A DNA stretch of 64,000 bases from an uncultured Oscillibacter sp. (GCA_950097265.1 CATNDJ010000003.1:55821-119820); one strand, 5' to 3'; positions 14,832 through 23,795 are shown, counted from the stretch's first letter. Program-made: numbers and translations. Notes: generated from the sequence alone by a model not told the origin.

Positions 14832-17258
14832 TTACTGGGGCTTCACGATGAGGTTCACCAGGCGGTTCTTGACGAAGATGGTCTTGACCACCTTCATCCC
14901 CGCCGTGGCCTTCTGGACCTTGTCCACCGTCAGGGCGGCCTCCACCACGGCCGCCTCCTCGCTGTCCGTGGGCATGGTGACGGTCCCTTTCAGCTTCCCG
15001 TTTACCTGGACGGCGAAGTCCACCGCGGACGCCACGGTCTTGCTCTCGTCGTAGGCGGGCCAGTCGCTCTGGCAGCACATCTTCCCCGTTTCGGCGGCAA
15101 AGCCGAACCTCTCCCACAGCTCCTCGGTGATGTGGGGGGCGAAGGGGCAGAGGATCTGGAGCAGGGGCTTCATGTCCCCTTTCGTGACTCCGTTGGCCGT
15201 CAGCTCGTTCACCGCCGTCATCATGGCTGCAATGGCCGTGTTCATTTTCAGGCTGTCCACGTCCGAGGTGACCTTTTTGATGGTCCGGTGCAGGATGGCC
15301 TCGTTGGCCGCGCTGGGGTTCGGGTCGTCCTTGGCGGCCTCGGCCAGATTCCACACCCGGTCCAGGAAGCGTTTGGAGCCCTTGACGGCCTCCGTGGACC
15401 AGATGGCCGCCTGCTCGAAGTCGCCCACGAACATGATATAGAGCCGCATGGTGTCCGCGCCGTACTGGGCTACAATGTCGTTGGGGTTCACCACGTTCCC
15501 CCGGGACTTGGACATCTTCTCTCCGCCCTCGCCCAGGATCATGCCGTGGCTGGTCCGCTTGGCGTAGGGCTCCGCCGTGGGGACCACGCCGATGTCATAG
15601 AGGAACTTGTGCCAGAAGCGGCTGTAGAGCAGGTGGAGGGTGGTGTGCTCCATGCCGCCGTTGTACCAGTCCACGGGGGACCAGTAGTCCAGGGCCTCCT
15701 TAGAGGCCAGGGCCTTGTCGTTGTGGGGGTCCATATAACGGAGGAAGTACCAGCTGGAACCCGCCCACTGGGGCATGGTGTCCGTCTCCCGCTGGGCGGG
15801 GCCGCCGCAGCAGGGGCAGGTGGTGTTCACCCAGTCCGTCATCTTGGCCAGGGGAGACTCGCCGGTGTCCGTGACCTCGTAGCTCTCCACCTCCGGCAGG
15901 AGCAGGGGAAGCTGATCCTCCGGCAGGGGGACCCAGCCGCACTTGGGGCAGTTCACCAGGGGGATGGGTTCGCCCCAGTAGCGCTGGCGGGAGAAGACCC
16001 AGTCGCGGAGCTTGAAATTCGTCTTGGGCCGGCCGTAGCCCTCCTTGGTGACGTGCTCCCTCATGGCGGGGATGGCCTCTTTGACCGTCATGCCGTTCAG
16101 GAAGCCGGAGTTCACCATGATTCCCGTGTCGTCCTTCAGGGCGAAGGCCTCCTTGGTGATATCTCCGCCCTTGACCACCTCCACGATGGGCAGACCGAAT
16201 TTCGTGGCGAACTCCCAGTCCCGCTGGTCGTGGCCCGGCACGCCCATGACGATGCCGGTGCCGTAGCCCATCAGCACGTAGTCGGAGACAAACATAGGCA
16301 CGTGCTTGCCCGTGGCGGGGTTGACCACCTCGATGCCGTCCAGGCGGACGCCGGTCTTTTCCTTGTTCAGCTCGCCCCGCTCGAAGTCGGACTTCCGCGC
16401 AGCCTCGGCCTGATAAGCGGCCACCTCGTCCCAGTTCTTGATCTGGTCTTTCCACCGCTCCAGGAAGGGGTGCTCCGGGGAGATGACCATGTAGGTCACG
16501 CCGAAGAGGGTGTCGCATCGGGTGGTGTAGACCGTCAGCTTGTCGCCGTTGGTGGCGGTGAAGTCCAGCTCGGTGCCCTCGGACCGGCCGATCCAGTTGC
16601 GCTGCTGGATCTTCACCCGGTTGATGAAGTCCACATCCTCCAGGTCGTCGATGAGCCGGTCGGCATACTTGGTGATGGCCAGCATCCACTGGCTCTTTTC
16701 CTTCCGGATGACCTCGCCGCCGCAGCGCTCGCAGACGCCCTCCACAACCTCCTCATTGGCCAGGACGATCTTGCAGCTGGTGCACCAGTTCACGGGCATG
16801 GAGGCCTTGTAGGCCAGGCCCTTCTTGAACATCTGGAGGAAGATCCACTGGGTCCATTTGTAGTAGTCCGGGTCCGTGGTGTTGACCTCCCGATCCCAGT
16901 CGAAGGAATAGCCCAGCATGCGGAGCTGCTTGCGGAAGTTCTCCACGTTGTCGTGGGTCACCTTGGCGGGGTGGATGTGGTTTTTGACCGCGTAGTTTTC
17001 CGTGGGCAGGCCGAAAGCGTCGTAGCCGATGGGGAAGAGGACGTTATAGCCCTGCATCCGCTTCTTCCGGCAGATGATGTCCATGGCGGTGAAGGGCCGG
17101 GCGTGGCCCACGTGGAGCCCCTGGCCGGAGGGATAGGGGAACTCGATGAGGCCGAAGAATTTTTCCCGGCTCTTGTCCCCGTTGACGGCGGTGAAGGGCT
17201 TCTCCTCCAGCCACTTGGCCTGCCACTTTTTCTCAATGGCGGTAAAATCGTACTTCAT
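14832..17258 (-). CDS. leuS: Leucyl-tRNA synthetase
   Basis: LeuRS charges tRNA-Leu. The 808-residue class Ia enzyme contains the HIGH-like HVGH within [14 protein letters not shown] (residue about 50), the zinc-type insertion CTSCK...CERCGG, an editing (CP1) domain and the KMSKSRGN motif near residue 580. Length is typical. It is the second gene of a T-box-regulated operon, 44 nt downstream of the DUF2500 gene. ATG 17258 is the only plausible start. Confidence 0.98.
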   Translation of the reverse strand: MKYDFTAIEKKWQAKWLEEKPFTAVNGDKSREKFFGLIEFPYPSGQGLHVGHARPFTAMDIICRKKRMQGYNVLFPIGYDAFGLPTENYAVKNHIHPAKVTHDNVENFRKQLRMLGYSFDWDREVNTTDPDYYKWTQWIFLQMFKKGLAYKASMPVNWCTSCKIVLANEEVVEGVCERCGGEVIRKEKSQWMLAITKYADRLIDDLEDVDFINRVKIQQRNWIGRSEGTELDFTATNGDKLTVYTTRCDTLFGVTYMVISPEHPFLERWKDQIKNWDEVAAYQAEAARKSDFERGELNKEKTGVRLDGIEVVNPATGKHVPMFVSDYVLMGYGTGIVMGVPGHDQRDWEFATKFGLPIVEVVKGGDITKEAFALKDDTGIMVNSGFLNGMTVKEAIPAMREHVTKEGYGRPKTNFKLRDWVFSRQRYWGEPIPLVNCPKCGWVPLPEDQLPLLLPEVESYEVTDTGESPLAKMTDWVNTTCPCCGGPAQRETDTMPQWAGSSWYFLRYMDPHNDKALASKEALDYWSPVDWYNGGMEHTTLHLLYSRFWHKFLYDIGVVPTAEPYAKRTSHGMILGEGGEKMSKSRGNVVNPNDIVAQYGADTMRLYIMFVGDFEQAAIWSTEAVKGSKRFLDRVWNLAEAAKDDPNPSAANEAILHRTIKKVTSDVDSLKMNTAIAAMMTAVNELTANGVTKGDMKPLLQILCPFAPHITEELWERFGFAAETGKMCCQSDWPAYDESKTVASAVDFAVQVNGKLKGTVTMPTDSEEAAVVEAALTVDKVQKATAGMKVVKTIFVKNRLVNLIVKPQ

Positions 17259-17302
17259 GTGTGATCACCTTTATTTTTAGAAAATGGAATTTCTATGATT
17301 GC

Positions 17303-17686
17303 TCAGGTCCTCTCAAAGCCCAGATACCGGGTCCCCTGGAAGGTGAGGCTTCCCCGGTCCCCCTCCGCCAGCATGCCGTATTCGGAGCCGCTGAGGGGAA
17401 GCTCCACCCGGTCCCCGCTCTCCACCTGGAAGGTGGCGTAATAGGAGGTGCTGGAATGACTCATGCTGTCTTGATGGTGATGGTGGGAAACCTGCGTCCG
17501 CTTGGACACCACTTCGGCGGAGACCGTCAGCCGGGGGGAGGCGTTGTTTTTGTTCCAAGTCATGACGCCCCGGACGGCGAACACGATGAACGTGCCGATG
17601 ACAATGGCGAATACCGTTAGAAACAAAAACGGAAAAATCCCAAACAGGAGGTTGAAGCCCCCCATTCCAAACCCTGAACCTGCCAT
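17303..17686 (-). CDS. DUF2500 family membrane protein
   Basis: The 127-residue product has one N-terminal transmembrane helix (about 8-38, LLFGIFPFLFLTVFAIVIGT) and a small C-terminal beta-rich domain with TVSAEVVSKRTQVSHHHHQD and YYATFQVESGDRVELPLSGSEYG, the DUF2500 pattern. The ATG at 17686 follows AAAGGAGAG. It is the first gene after the Leu T-box and precedes leuS, so its expression should rise when tRNA-Leu is uncharged. Its function is unknown; the operon link to leuS is unusual. Confidence 0.85.
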   Translation of the reverse strand: MAGSGFGMGGFNLLFGIFPFLFLTVFAIVIGTFIVFAVRGVMTWNKNNASPRLTVSAEVVSKRTQVSHHHHQDSMSHSSTSYYATFQVESGDRVELPLSGSEYGMLAEGDRGSLTFQGTRYLGFERT

Positions 17687-17713
17687 GTCTTCTCTCCTTT
17701 CCAAGTCAATGAA

Positions 17714-17952
17714 AACACCCCCAGCCTAAAACGGCCAGGGGCGTGTCGTCACTACGCGGTACCACCCTGTTCAGCCGCCAAAGGCGGCCCTTGGGGCCCG
17801 GTAACGGGGGCAAGGCCGTCCCGCCCTACCTCTCGGGCGGGAGACTCCGGGACCAGTCATGCACAGGGGCTCCCCCGCCGGCTCGCACCAGCCGCCGGCT
17901 CTCTGAGGGCGGGATATTCCCCCGTCTTTTTTCCCTTCATCGTCTTTCAACA
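17714..17952 (-). promoter_or_regulatory. T-box riboswitch (probable Leu specificity)
   Basis: Minus-strand leader RNA with the T-box core CAGGGTGGTACCGCG (17769-17755) and a stem I with GACGATGAAGGG near the start. A distal GGTGCGAGCC loop and a terminator hairpin (17745-17714) followed by TTTTCATT complete it. The proposed specifier is CTG at 17856-17854, in the context ATGA-CTG-GTCCC; aligning GTC with the GTC after ATG in the Met T-box of this window supports it. Uncharged tRNA-Leu would stabilise the antiterminator and allow transcription of DUF2500-leuS. Confidence 0.88.
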
Positions 17953-17958
17953 GGCCCT

Positions 17959-17987
17959 ATTGTACAGGGAAGGGGCGGTTTTGTCAA
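17959..17987 (-). promoter_or_regulatory. Promoter of the T-box-DUF2500-leuS operon
   Basis: Minus-strand TTGACA (17987-17982), 17-bp spacer, TACAAT (17964-17959). Confidence 0.85.
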
Positions 17988-18001
17988 GGGGGAAATAGCC
18001 A

Positions 18002-18036
18002 AAAAACCGCCCGGGGCCGGGCCCCGGGCGGTTTTT
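18002..18036 (-). terminator. Terminator of putP
   Basis: AAAAACCGCCCGGGGC / GCCCCGGGCGGTTTTT with a 3-nt loop, just after the putP stop. It is symmetrical and could act both ways. Confidence 0.85.
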
Positions 18037-18046
18037 AAAGCCGGTA

Positions 18047-19579
18047 TTACTTCTCCTTCACTTCGTCGAAGAGCTTCAAAGCGCCCGCGTCCGGGGCCGG
18101 GGTCAGCAGGCTGACAATCACAATGGCGGCCAGGCCCACGATGAAGGCGGGCAACAGCTCGTAGATGTCCCACGCGCCGCCCATGGGGCGCACCATAAAC
18201 TTCCACACGAAGATCATCACGCCGCCGGCAACCAGGCCCGCCATGATCCCCTGGCGGTTGCTCCGCTTCCAGTACAGGGCGCAGAGGATGGCGGGGCCGA
18301 ACGTCGCGCCGAAGCCCGCCCAGGCGAAGGACACGATTTGGAACACGTTGCTGCCCGGGTCCGAGGCCAGGAACAAGGCGATGACCGCGATGACGATGAC
18401 CGTCAGCCGGGCGATGAGCATGGTCTGCTTCTCCGTCAGCTTGACGCCGAAGACCTCCTGGACGATGTTTTCCGAGAAGGCGGAGGAGGCCGCCAAGAGC
18501 TGGCTGTCCGCCGTGGACATGGTGGCGGCCAGGATGCCCGCCAGGATGCAGCCCGCCACAATGGCCGGGAAGATCCCGTAAGAGGACAGCAGGTCGGAGA
18601 GCTTGACGATGATGGTCTCGGTGGCGCTGCCCTCCAGGAAGGGCACCTTGCCCGCGGCGGAGACCGCGTGGCCCACGATGCCGATGAACACCGCCACGCC
18701 CATGGAGATCACCACCCAGGTGGCGGCGATGCGGCGGGAGAGGGTCAGTTCGTTCTCGTCCCGGATGGCCATGAAGCGCACCAGGATGTGGGGCATGCCG
18801 AAGTAGCCCAGGCCCCAGGCCATCATGGAGATGATGCGGATGAAGCCGTAGGGGTCCGCCCCGCCGGTGGAGACGTTATAGGTCTCCGTGAAGCTGAAGA
18901 AGCCGGGGAGGGTCTGAGCGTGGGCGATCACCGCGTCCATGCCCCCCGCCTGGACCACGCCGAACACCACGATGACGGCCAGGGCGGCGGTCATGATGAC
19001 GGACTGGATCAGGTCCATGGTGGCCACGGCGTTGAAGCCCCCGATGGAGGTGTAGCTGATGATGACGATGGCTCCGATGACCACCGCCGCCATGTAGTTC
19101 CAGCCGAACAGGCTGTTGAACAGCTTCCCGATGGCGGCCAGGCCGGAGGCAACATACGGCACGAAGAAAATCAGGATAATCAGGGCGGAGATGCACATAA
19201 TGACGGGCTTTTTCTCCCCATAGCGCTTGGAGATGAAGCTGGGGATGGTGATGGCGTCCAGCTTCACGCTGTAGCGCCGGAGCTTTTTGGCCACCAGCAG
19301 GAAGTTCAGATAGGTGCCCACGGCCAGGCCGATGGCGGTCCAGCTGGCGTCCGCCACGCCGGAGAGGTAGGCAAGGCCGGGAATGCCCATGAGCAGGTAG
19401 CTGCTCATGTCGCTGGCCTCGGCGCTCATGGCGGTGACCAGGGGGCCGATGCCCCGGCCGCCCAGGTAGAAGCCCTCGGCGCTCTTTTTGGACCGGCGGC
19501 CGATCATGACTCCGGTGAAGATGACGAAGCAGAGGTACGCGATAATCGTACCCATGATGCAGATTTGTGCGGTAGACAT
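18047..19579 (-). CDS. putP: Sodium/proline symporter
   Basis: PutP imports proline with Na+. The 510-residue protein has about 13 membrane segments. It carries the SSS-family features RSKKSAEGFYLGGRGIGP, ASDMSSYLLMGIPGLAYLSG (substrate/Na+ region in TM2) and FGATFGPAILCALYW near TM11. Length and sequence fit PutP rather than other SSS members, though the substrate is assigned by resemblance only. It is a single gene with its own terminator. Confidence 0.9.
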   Translation of the reverse strand: MSTAQICIMGTIIAYLCFVIFTGVMIGRRSKKSAEGFYLGGRGIGPLVTAMSAEASDMSSYLLMGIPGLAYLSGVADASWTAIGLAVGTYLNFLLVAKKLRRYSVKLDAITIPSFISKRYGEKKPVIMCISALIILIFFVPYVASGLAAIGKLFNSLFGWNYMAAVVIGAIVIISYTSIGGFNAVATMDLIQSVIMTAALAVIVVFGVVQAGGMDAVIAHAQTLPGFFSFTETYNVSTGGADPYGFIRIISMMAWGLGYFGMPHILVRFMAIRDENELTLSRRIAATWVVISMGVAVFIGIVGHAVSAAGKVPFLEGSATETIIVKLSDLLSSYGIFPAIVAGCILAGILAATMSTADSQLLAASSAFSENIVQEVFGVKLTEKQTMLIARLTVIVIAVIALFLASDPGSNVFQIVSFAWAGFGATFGPAILCALYWKRSNRQGIMAGLVAGGVMIFVWKFMVRPMGGAWDIYELLPAFIVGLAAIVIVSLLTPAPDAGALKLFDEVKEK

Positions 19580-19607
19580 GTAATCTCTCTCCTTTTCCGT
19601 TCAGTGG

Positions 19608-19622
19608 GTGCTATCATAGCAC
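19608..19622. promoter_or_regulatory. Palindrome over the putP -10 region
   Basis: Perfect inverted repeat GTGCTAT-c-ATAGCAC, about 30 bp upstream of putP. On the minus strand it contains TATGAT, with a weak TTTCAT -35 17 bp upstream. It could be an operator overlapping the promoter. Confidence 0.45.
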
Positions 19623-19643
19623 ACTTTTTACTAGAATGAAAGA

Positions 19644-19681
19644 CAGAACGAAGTATAGAATGTAGTCTACACTTCGTTCTG
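19644..19681. repeat. 11-bp inverted repeat upstream of putP
   Basis: CAGAACGAAGT (19644-19654) and ACTTCGTTCTG (19671-19681) flank a 16-bp spacer. No U-run follows on either strand, so an operator or stabilising hairpin is as likely as a terminator. The rest of 19580-19808 shows no gene. Confidence 0.5.
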
Positions 19682-19808
19682 TTGGATTTCAACAAACTAT
19701 CAGAATTTCAAGTCTTTTAAGCCATACAATTTTTAGGGGAAATTTCCGGCGAAAAGCAAAATCCGTCCTTTACGCCTCCCGGCGCATCGCTGTCCGAAGG
19801 GGCGGCGG

Positions 19809-20501
19809 TCACTCCGGTTCCTCCGAAAAGGCCTCCAGGGCCCGCTCCAGGATTTCCTCCACCTCCGTCTTTTCGCCGGGTTCGCCGACGATGTGGACCT
19901 GGTACAGCACGCCGTCCCAGATCAGGTAGGCCGTGCGGGAGCAGTACCGCTTCGTGTCCTCCGGGATCACGTGCAGCACGCCGTCCGTCTCCTGCTTCCC
20001 CAGGTCCAGGGTCCAGTCCCTGTCCGAAAGCCTGGCCTTGGCCGGGTCCCCGTACAAATGGGCCGAGAGCATCACTCGGGTCGGACCGCTGCGGTACCCG
20101 GCACCGGCGCTGACCCAGTCCACATAGCCCTCCTCGGTGCCGTACCACTGGATGTCCACCCGGGGGGCTTCCTGGAAGCCCAGGGGCATGGCCACGTAGG
20201 TCCCCTTTTCCAGCCAATCGCTGTCCTCCAGGGGATTGGGGACAGGGAAGCCCAGGAAAGCCTCGCCGGCGGCCCAGTCCTCAAAGCCCCTCTGGCACCA
20301 GCCGGGCATATGGCTGGAGACAACCTGCGCCTCCTCGCTCAAAGCGTTCCAGGCCTCCCACTCCTCCTCCAGAGCGTCCCGCAGGTCCTGGGAGAGGGAC
20401 TCCTGAGAGATGGGGTCCGCCGCCTTCGGCCCGGAGCCCCCCTGGCACCCGGCCAGCAGCGCCGCGCACAGCAGCCAGGCAAGCGCCCGCCGTTTTCTCA
20501 T
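19809..20501 (-). CDS. Lipoprotein of unknown function
   Basis: The 230-residue product has a lipoprotein signal (MRKRRALAWLLCAALLAGCQ, lipobox LAGC with Cys19) followed by a Gly/Ser linker and a soluble domain. No family was recognised. It overlaps the TetR gene by 4 nt (ATGA at 20501-20498), so the two are co-translated. The downstream side has no clear terminator before the inverted repeat near putP. Confidence 0.8.
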   Translation of the reverse strand: MRKRRALAWLLCAALLAGCQGGSGPKAADPISQESLSQDLRDALEEEWEAWNALSEEAQVVSSHMPGWCQRGFEDWAAGEAFLGFPVPNPLEDSDWLEKGTYVAMPLGFQEAPRVDIQWYGTEEGYVDWVSAGAGYRSGPTRVMLSAHLYGDPAKARLSDRDWTLDLGKQETDGVLHVIPEDTKRYCSRTAYLIWDGVLYQVHIVGEPGEKTEVEEILERALEAFSEEPE

Positions 20502-21106
20502 TTCGCAGCCTCCTTTTTATCCGCGCTCCGCCAGCTCTCCAGAAACGTGGGGGTCATAACGTCCGTGTAGGCGACCAAAGAGTACTCCCCGCCGCAGAGG
20601 CACCAGTCGTACAGCAAGGCCCGCTCCCAGAGGGCGTAGGCCTTCACAATCTCGTTCACCGTCCGGTCCGTGCGGAGCTGGTCCGCCTGCTGTCCCTCGG
20701 CGATGATCTTCCGCAGCAGCTTGAAATAGGTGCGATTCCGGTCCAGCAGGTGCTTCTCCCCCCGGGTGAGGAGCTGGGTGGAGAGCAGCCGGGCCAGCAG
20801 GTCCAGGGAGATGCCCCCGTCGATCATGGCGAAGAGCTCGTGATTTAAAAAGGCCAGCTTCTCAATGGCGTCCTGCTCCGGCGAGAGGGCGGGGATCAGG
20901 GACTCGTACTTCTCGTCGAAGACGTTGGAGAGGGTGCCAAGCAAAGCGTCCTTGCCGTCGAAGTAGTGGTAGAAGGAGCCCTTGGAGGTCTCGGACTCGA
21001 AGACGATGTCCTCGATGGTGGTGTCCTCGTAGCCCTGCTCGTAGAAGAGCTTCCAGGCTGCGGAGATAATACGGCCCTTGGTGTTCCGGGCGTTCTTCCT
21101 GGGCAT
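20498..21106 (-). CDS. TetR-family transcriptional regulator
   Basis: The 202-residue protein has a TetR N-terminal HTH (residues about 10-55: TKGRIISAAWKLFYEQGYEDTTIEDI, then SKGSFYHYFDGKDALL) and a divergent ligand-binding half. ATG 21106 follows AAGGAGGCCCCGCC; an upstream in-frame ATG would add an atypical N-terminus. It is co-transcribed with the downstream lipoprotein. Only its family can be stated. It is divergent from a strong promoter for the antisense RNA at 21138. Confidence 0.9.
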   Translation of the reverse strand: MPRKNARNTKGRIISAAWKLFYEQGYEDTTIEDIVFESETSKGSFYHYFDGKDALLGTLSNVFDEKYESLIPALSPEQDAIEKLAFLNHELFAMIDGGISLDLLARLLSTQLLTRGEKHLLDRNRTYFKLLRKIIAEGQQADQLRTDRTVNEIVKAYALWERALLYDWCLCGGEYSLVAYTDVMTPTFLESWRSADKKEAAK

Positions 21107-21137
21107 GGCGGGGCCTCCTTTCCGGGGGATTTTATGG

Positions 21138-21166
21138 TTGACAGCCCGGAATGGGGCTGGTATAAT
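21138..21166 (+). promoter_or_regulatory. Perfect consensus promoter of the antisense RNA
   Basis: TTGACA (21138-21143), 17-bp spacer, TATAAT (21161-21166) is an exact sigma-A consensus. No plus-strand protein gene follows within 370 bp, so it should drive a non-coding RNA. Confidence 0.85.
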
Positions 21167-21172
21167 CAAAGC

Positions 21173-21275
21173 AAGAGGGGCACCTGTCGTCACCAGGTTC
21201 GGCTAACCTCCTACAAGTTTATAGCTTGAGAAATCGCCGTTCCTTAATGTCTGGGGGCGGTTATTTCTTTGTCAT
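21173..21275 (+). ncRNA. Putative antisense antitoxin RNA (type I TA)
   Basis: Transcript predicted from the perfect promoter at 21138-21166. It holds a small hairpin AGGTT-cggct-AACCT (21195-21209) and a CAAG/CTTG hairpin. It then runs into the 3' part of the oppositely encoded toxin gene, ending at or after an imperfect GAAAT...ATTTC stem near 21230-21270. Convergent overlap of an RNA with the tail of a small hydrophobic ORF is the layout of TxpA/RatA-like systems. The 3' end is estimated, not seen. Confidence 0.6.
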
Positions 21276-21344
21276 CGCGCTGATGACGCCGAAAATCACA
21301 ACGGCCAGCAGGTTCAGTAACGCCAGGGTTTCCAGAACCGTCAC
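21261..21344 (-). CDS. Small hydrophobic peptide, putative holin-like type I toxin
   Basis: GTG-started 27-residue peptide: MTVLETLALLNLLAVVIFG followed by VISAMTKK. It is one transmembrane helix with a short basic tail, matching the putative holin-like toxin family of Firmicutes (TxpA/BsrG-like). A strong GGAGGTG ribosome site lies 6 nt upstream. A promoter (21425-21397) provides a roughly 45-nt leader. Antisense RNA from the opposite strand overlaps its 3' end. Function is inferred from peptide type and architecture. Confidence 0.75.
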   Translation of the reverse strand: MTVLETLALLNLLAVVIFGVISAMTKK

Positions 21345-21396
21345 GTTGTCACCTCCTATGTACGGAGGCCGAGCCGTTCCCCTCTTGCCTGATACT

Positions 21397-21425
21397 GATA
21401 TACCATACTTCCCCAGTCCTGTCAA
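21397..21425 (-). promoter_or_regulatory. Promoter of the toxin mRNA
   Basis: Minus-strand TTGACA (21425-21420), 17-bp spacer, TATATC (21402-21397). Confidence 0.7.
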
Positions 21426-21480
21426 CGGCGGGGCCCGCCGGGCTCCGCACTTTTTGCAAGGTTTCCAGCACGTTCTCCGG

Positions 21481-21509
21481 TGTTCATTTGCGGAGAGTGC
21501 GATTATAAT
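21481..21509 (+). promoter_or_regulatory. Promoter of dapF
   Basis: TGTTCA (21481-21486), 17-bp spacer, TATAAT (21504-21509). The -35 is weak and the -10 perfect. Confidence 0.6.
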
Positions 21510-21535
21510 GAGAATCAGACAAGGAGGAAGGACCC

Positions 21536-22375
21536 ATGAGATTCTGGAAGATGAACGGGGCCGGAAACGATTTTCTCATCCTTAACAACCTGGCCGAACG
21601 CCTGCCCCACGAGGCCCTGCCCCAAATCGCCCGGACGCTGTGTGAGCGGCGGCTCTCCATCGGAGCCGACGGGCTGATGGTGGTGGAGGCCGCGGACCAG
21701 GGCGGCGACTTCAAAATGCTGTTCTTCAACTCTGACGGAAGCGTGGGGGAGATGTGCGGCAACGGGGCCCGGTGCATCTGCCGCTACGGCTTCGAGAACG
21801 GCCTTGCCAAGGAGGCCCAGGCCGTGGAGACCACCGCCGGGATGGTGTTCGGGCAGAGGATGGACAAACGGCTCTACCGGGTCCGGCTCAACGACCCCAC
21901 TGCCATCAAGCTGGACTGCCCCGTGGATGTCGACGGCGTGCGGTACGCCTGCTCTTATGTGGAGCTGGGGGACCCGGGCCTGCCCCATGCGGTGGTCCCC
22001 TATCACAATCTGCGGAACGCCGACGAGCACGAGCTGCGGGAGCTGGGCCGGAAGATCCGCTGGAGCCCCGTCTTTCCCAAGGGGGCCAACGTGAATTTCT
22101 ACGAGCTCACCGGGGAGGACCGCTTCTTCGAGCGGACCTTCGAGCGGGGGGTGGAGGACTTCACCTACGCCTGCGGCACGGGCACCGGGTCCGTGACGGC
22201 GGTGCTGACCCTTCAGGGCAAGGTCAGCGGCCACGCCGTCCGGGCGGACATGACCGGCGGGACGCTGTACGCGGACGCGGAACGGGTCTACAGCCAAATC
22301 ACCGAGCTGTACCTGGCCGGGCCCACAAACATTGTCTGCAAGGGCGAGGTATTTGACGAAGATCTGACCTATTAA
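21536..22375 (+). CDS. dapF: Diaminopimelate epimerase
   Basis: DapF interconverts LL- and meso-diaminopimelate for lysine and peptidoglycan synthesis. The 279-residue product has both catalytic cysteine motifs, MCGNGARC (residue about 79) and ACGTGTGS (about 217), plus the N-terminal MNGAGNDF motif. Length is normal. ATG 21536 follows AGGAGGAAGGACCC. It is followed after 31 nt by the dicarboxylate symporter gene, probably on the same transcript. Confidence 0.97.
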   Translation: MRFWKMNGAGNDFLILNNLAERLPHEALPQIARTLCERRLSIGADGLMVVEAADQGGDFKMLFFNSDGSVGEMCGNGARCICRYGFENGLAKEAQAVETTAGMVFGQRMDKRLYRVRLNDPTAIKLDCPVDVDGVRYACSYVELGDPGLPHAVVPYHNLRNADEHELRELGRKIRWSPVFPKGANVNFYELTGEDRFFERTFERGVEDFTYACGTGTGSVTAVLTLQGKVSGHAVRADMTGGTLYADAERVYSQITELYLAGPTNIVCKGEVFDEDLTY

Positions 22376-22406
22376 GAAGTGTGTAAATCAAGCAGGAGGG
22401 AACATT

Positions 22407-23681
22407 ATGGAAAAGAAATCCATCGCGAAGAACTACGCCTTTTTGGCCGTCATGCTGGGGGCCATGATCCTGGGCGCCATCCTGGGCTGGGTCTGGCCCG
22501 CCGAGTCGGACGGGAGCGGAGGCATTGTCTCCGGAACCGGCGCGACGGTGCTCAAGCCCCTGGGCACCGTGTTCATCAACATGATGTTCTGCGTGGTGGT
22601 CCCCATGGTCTTCGCCTCCATCTCCAGCGCCGTGGCCAACATGGAGAGCCGGAAGCGGGCGGGGAAAATCATGGGCGTGACGGTGGGGACCTTCGTGGTC
22701 ACCGGGGCCATCGCCGCCGTGATTATGTACCTGCTGATGATTGTGTTTCCGCCGGTGCCCGCCGCCTGGACGAACCTGGCCGCGGAGGAAATGGGCGAGT
22801 ACGCCACCCTGCCCGACATGATCGTCAACTTTTTCACCGCCAGCGATTTCAGCGGCCTCTTGACCCGCCGGGCCATGCTGCCCCTCATCGTGTTCTCCCT
22901 GCTTTTCGGCTTCGCCGTGAACCTGAACGGCGGCAAGGAGACTCCCGTGGGCCGCTTCCTGGACGACCTGGCCGGGGTCATGCTGAAGTTCGTGAAGATC
23001 ATCACCTACTACGCCCCCATCGCCTTCTTCGGCTTCTTCGCCGACCTGGTGGCCACCTACGGACCTCAGATTACGGAGAACTACGCCCGGGCCCTGGCGG
23101 TGTACTATCCCCTGTGCTTCATCTACATCTTCACCGCCTGGCCCCTGTTCGCCTGGTTCGGCGGCGGCAAGGGGGCCGTGGGGGTCATGTTCCGGCACAT
23201 CACGAAGCCCGCAGTGGTGTCTCTGGGCACCTGCTCGTCTGTTGCGACCATCCCCACTAACATGGAGGAGGCTGCGGACACCGGCATCCGCAAGGACGTG
23301 GCGGACATGGTGCTGCCCCTGGGCGCCACCATGCACATGGACGGCTCCTGCTTCAGCTGCGTGCTGAAAATCGCCTTCGTGCTGGGGGTCTTCGGCCAGA
23401 AGCTCACCCTGGGGATGCTGATTCCCGTGGTGCTGGTGGCGGTGCTCAGCTCCGTGGGCATGAGCGGCGTCCCCGGCGGCGGATACATCGGCGAGTACAT
23501 CATCTGCTCCATCTTCTTCCCCGCCCAGATGGAGATTGCCTTCCCCATCCTGGTGGTCATCGGCAACCTGGTGGACCCCCCGGCGACCATGATCAACGCC
23601 GCGGGCGACTACGTGGTCTGCTACATCGTCTCCCGCTTCGTGGACGGGAAGGACTGGCTCCGCAAGCAGCTGAAAAAGTAA
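22407..23681 (+). CDS. Dicarboxylate/amino acid:cation symporter (SDF family)
   Basis: The 424-residue DAACS-family protein has eight-helix topology and the conserved HP1 serine-rich loop SLGTCSSVATIPTN. It also has GATMHMDGSC (TM7 region), MSGVPGGGYI (HP2) and the TM8 tail LVDPPATMINAAGD. Such carriers import glutamate, aspartate, C4-dicarboxylates or small neutral amino acids with Na+ or H+. The exact substrate is open. Its ATG follows AGGAGGGAACATT. It ends at a strong terminator. Confidence 0.92.
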   Translation: MEKKSIAKNYAFLAVMLGAMILGAILGWVWPAESDGSGGIVSGTGATVLKPLGTVFINMMFCVVVPMVFASISSAVANMESRKRAGKIMGVTVGTFVVTGAIAAVIMYLLMIVFPPVPAAWTNLAAEEMGEYATLPDMIVNFFTASDFSGLLTRRAMLPLIVFSLLFGFAVNLNGGKETPVGRFLDDLAGVMLKFVKIITYYAPIAFFGFFADLVATYGPQITENYARALAVYYPLCFIYIFTAWPLFAWFGGGKGAVGVMFRHITKPAVVSLGTCSSVATIPTNMEEAADTGIRKDVADMVLPLGATMHMDGSCFSCVLKIAFVLGVFGQKLTLGMLIPVVLVAVLSSVGMSGVPGGGYIGEYIICSIFFPAQMEIAFPILVVIGNLVDPPATMINAAGDYVVCYIVSRFVDGKDWLRKQLKK

Positions 23682-23698
23682 GCCCCGGAACGGACCCC

Positions 23699-23733
23699 AG
23701 GGCCGGCGGGGACCTCCCCGCCGGCCCCTTTTC
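23699..23733 (+). terminator. Terminator after the symporter gene
   Basis: GGGCCGGCGGGG / CCCCGCCGGCCC followed by CTTTTCC. Confidence 0.8.
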
Positions 23734-23759
23734 CACAGGGGCCCGTTCCTGAGCAAGGC

Positions 23760-23795
23760 AGCGCCCCCGCCGGAGTCCCGGCGGGGGCGCTGTTT
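23760..23795. terminator. Second, bidirectional terminator
   Basis: AGCGCCCCCGCCG-gagtcc-CGGCGGGGGCGCT followed by GTTTTT on the plus strand. It sits right at the end of the convergent hypothetical gene. Confidence 0.75.

Noticed and set aside
14820-17264. 814-codon plus-strand frame opposite leuS
   Set aside because: LeuS on the other strand has all catalytic motifs; the mirror frame has no family resemblance and a shadow-like composition.
17714-17952. Tryptophan specificity (TGG) for the T-box before DUF2500-leuS
   Set aside because: TGG overlaps the proposed CTG, but it would be followed by T rather than the usual purine, and alignment to the Met T-box context (codon then GTC) favours CTG with leuS downstream.
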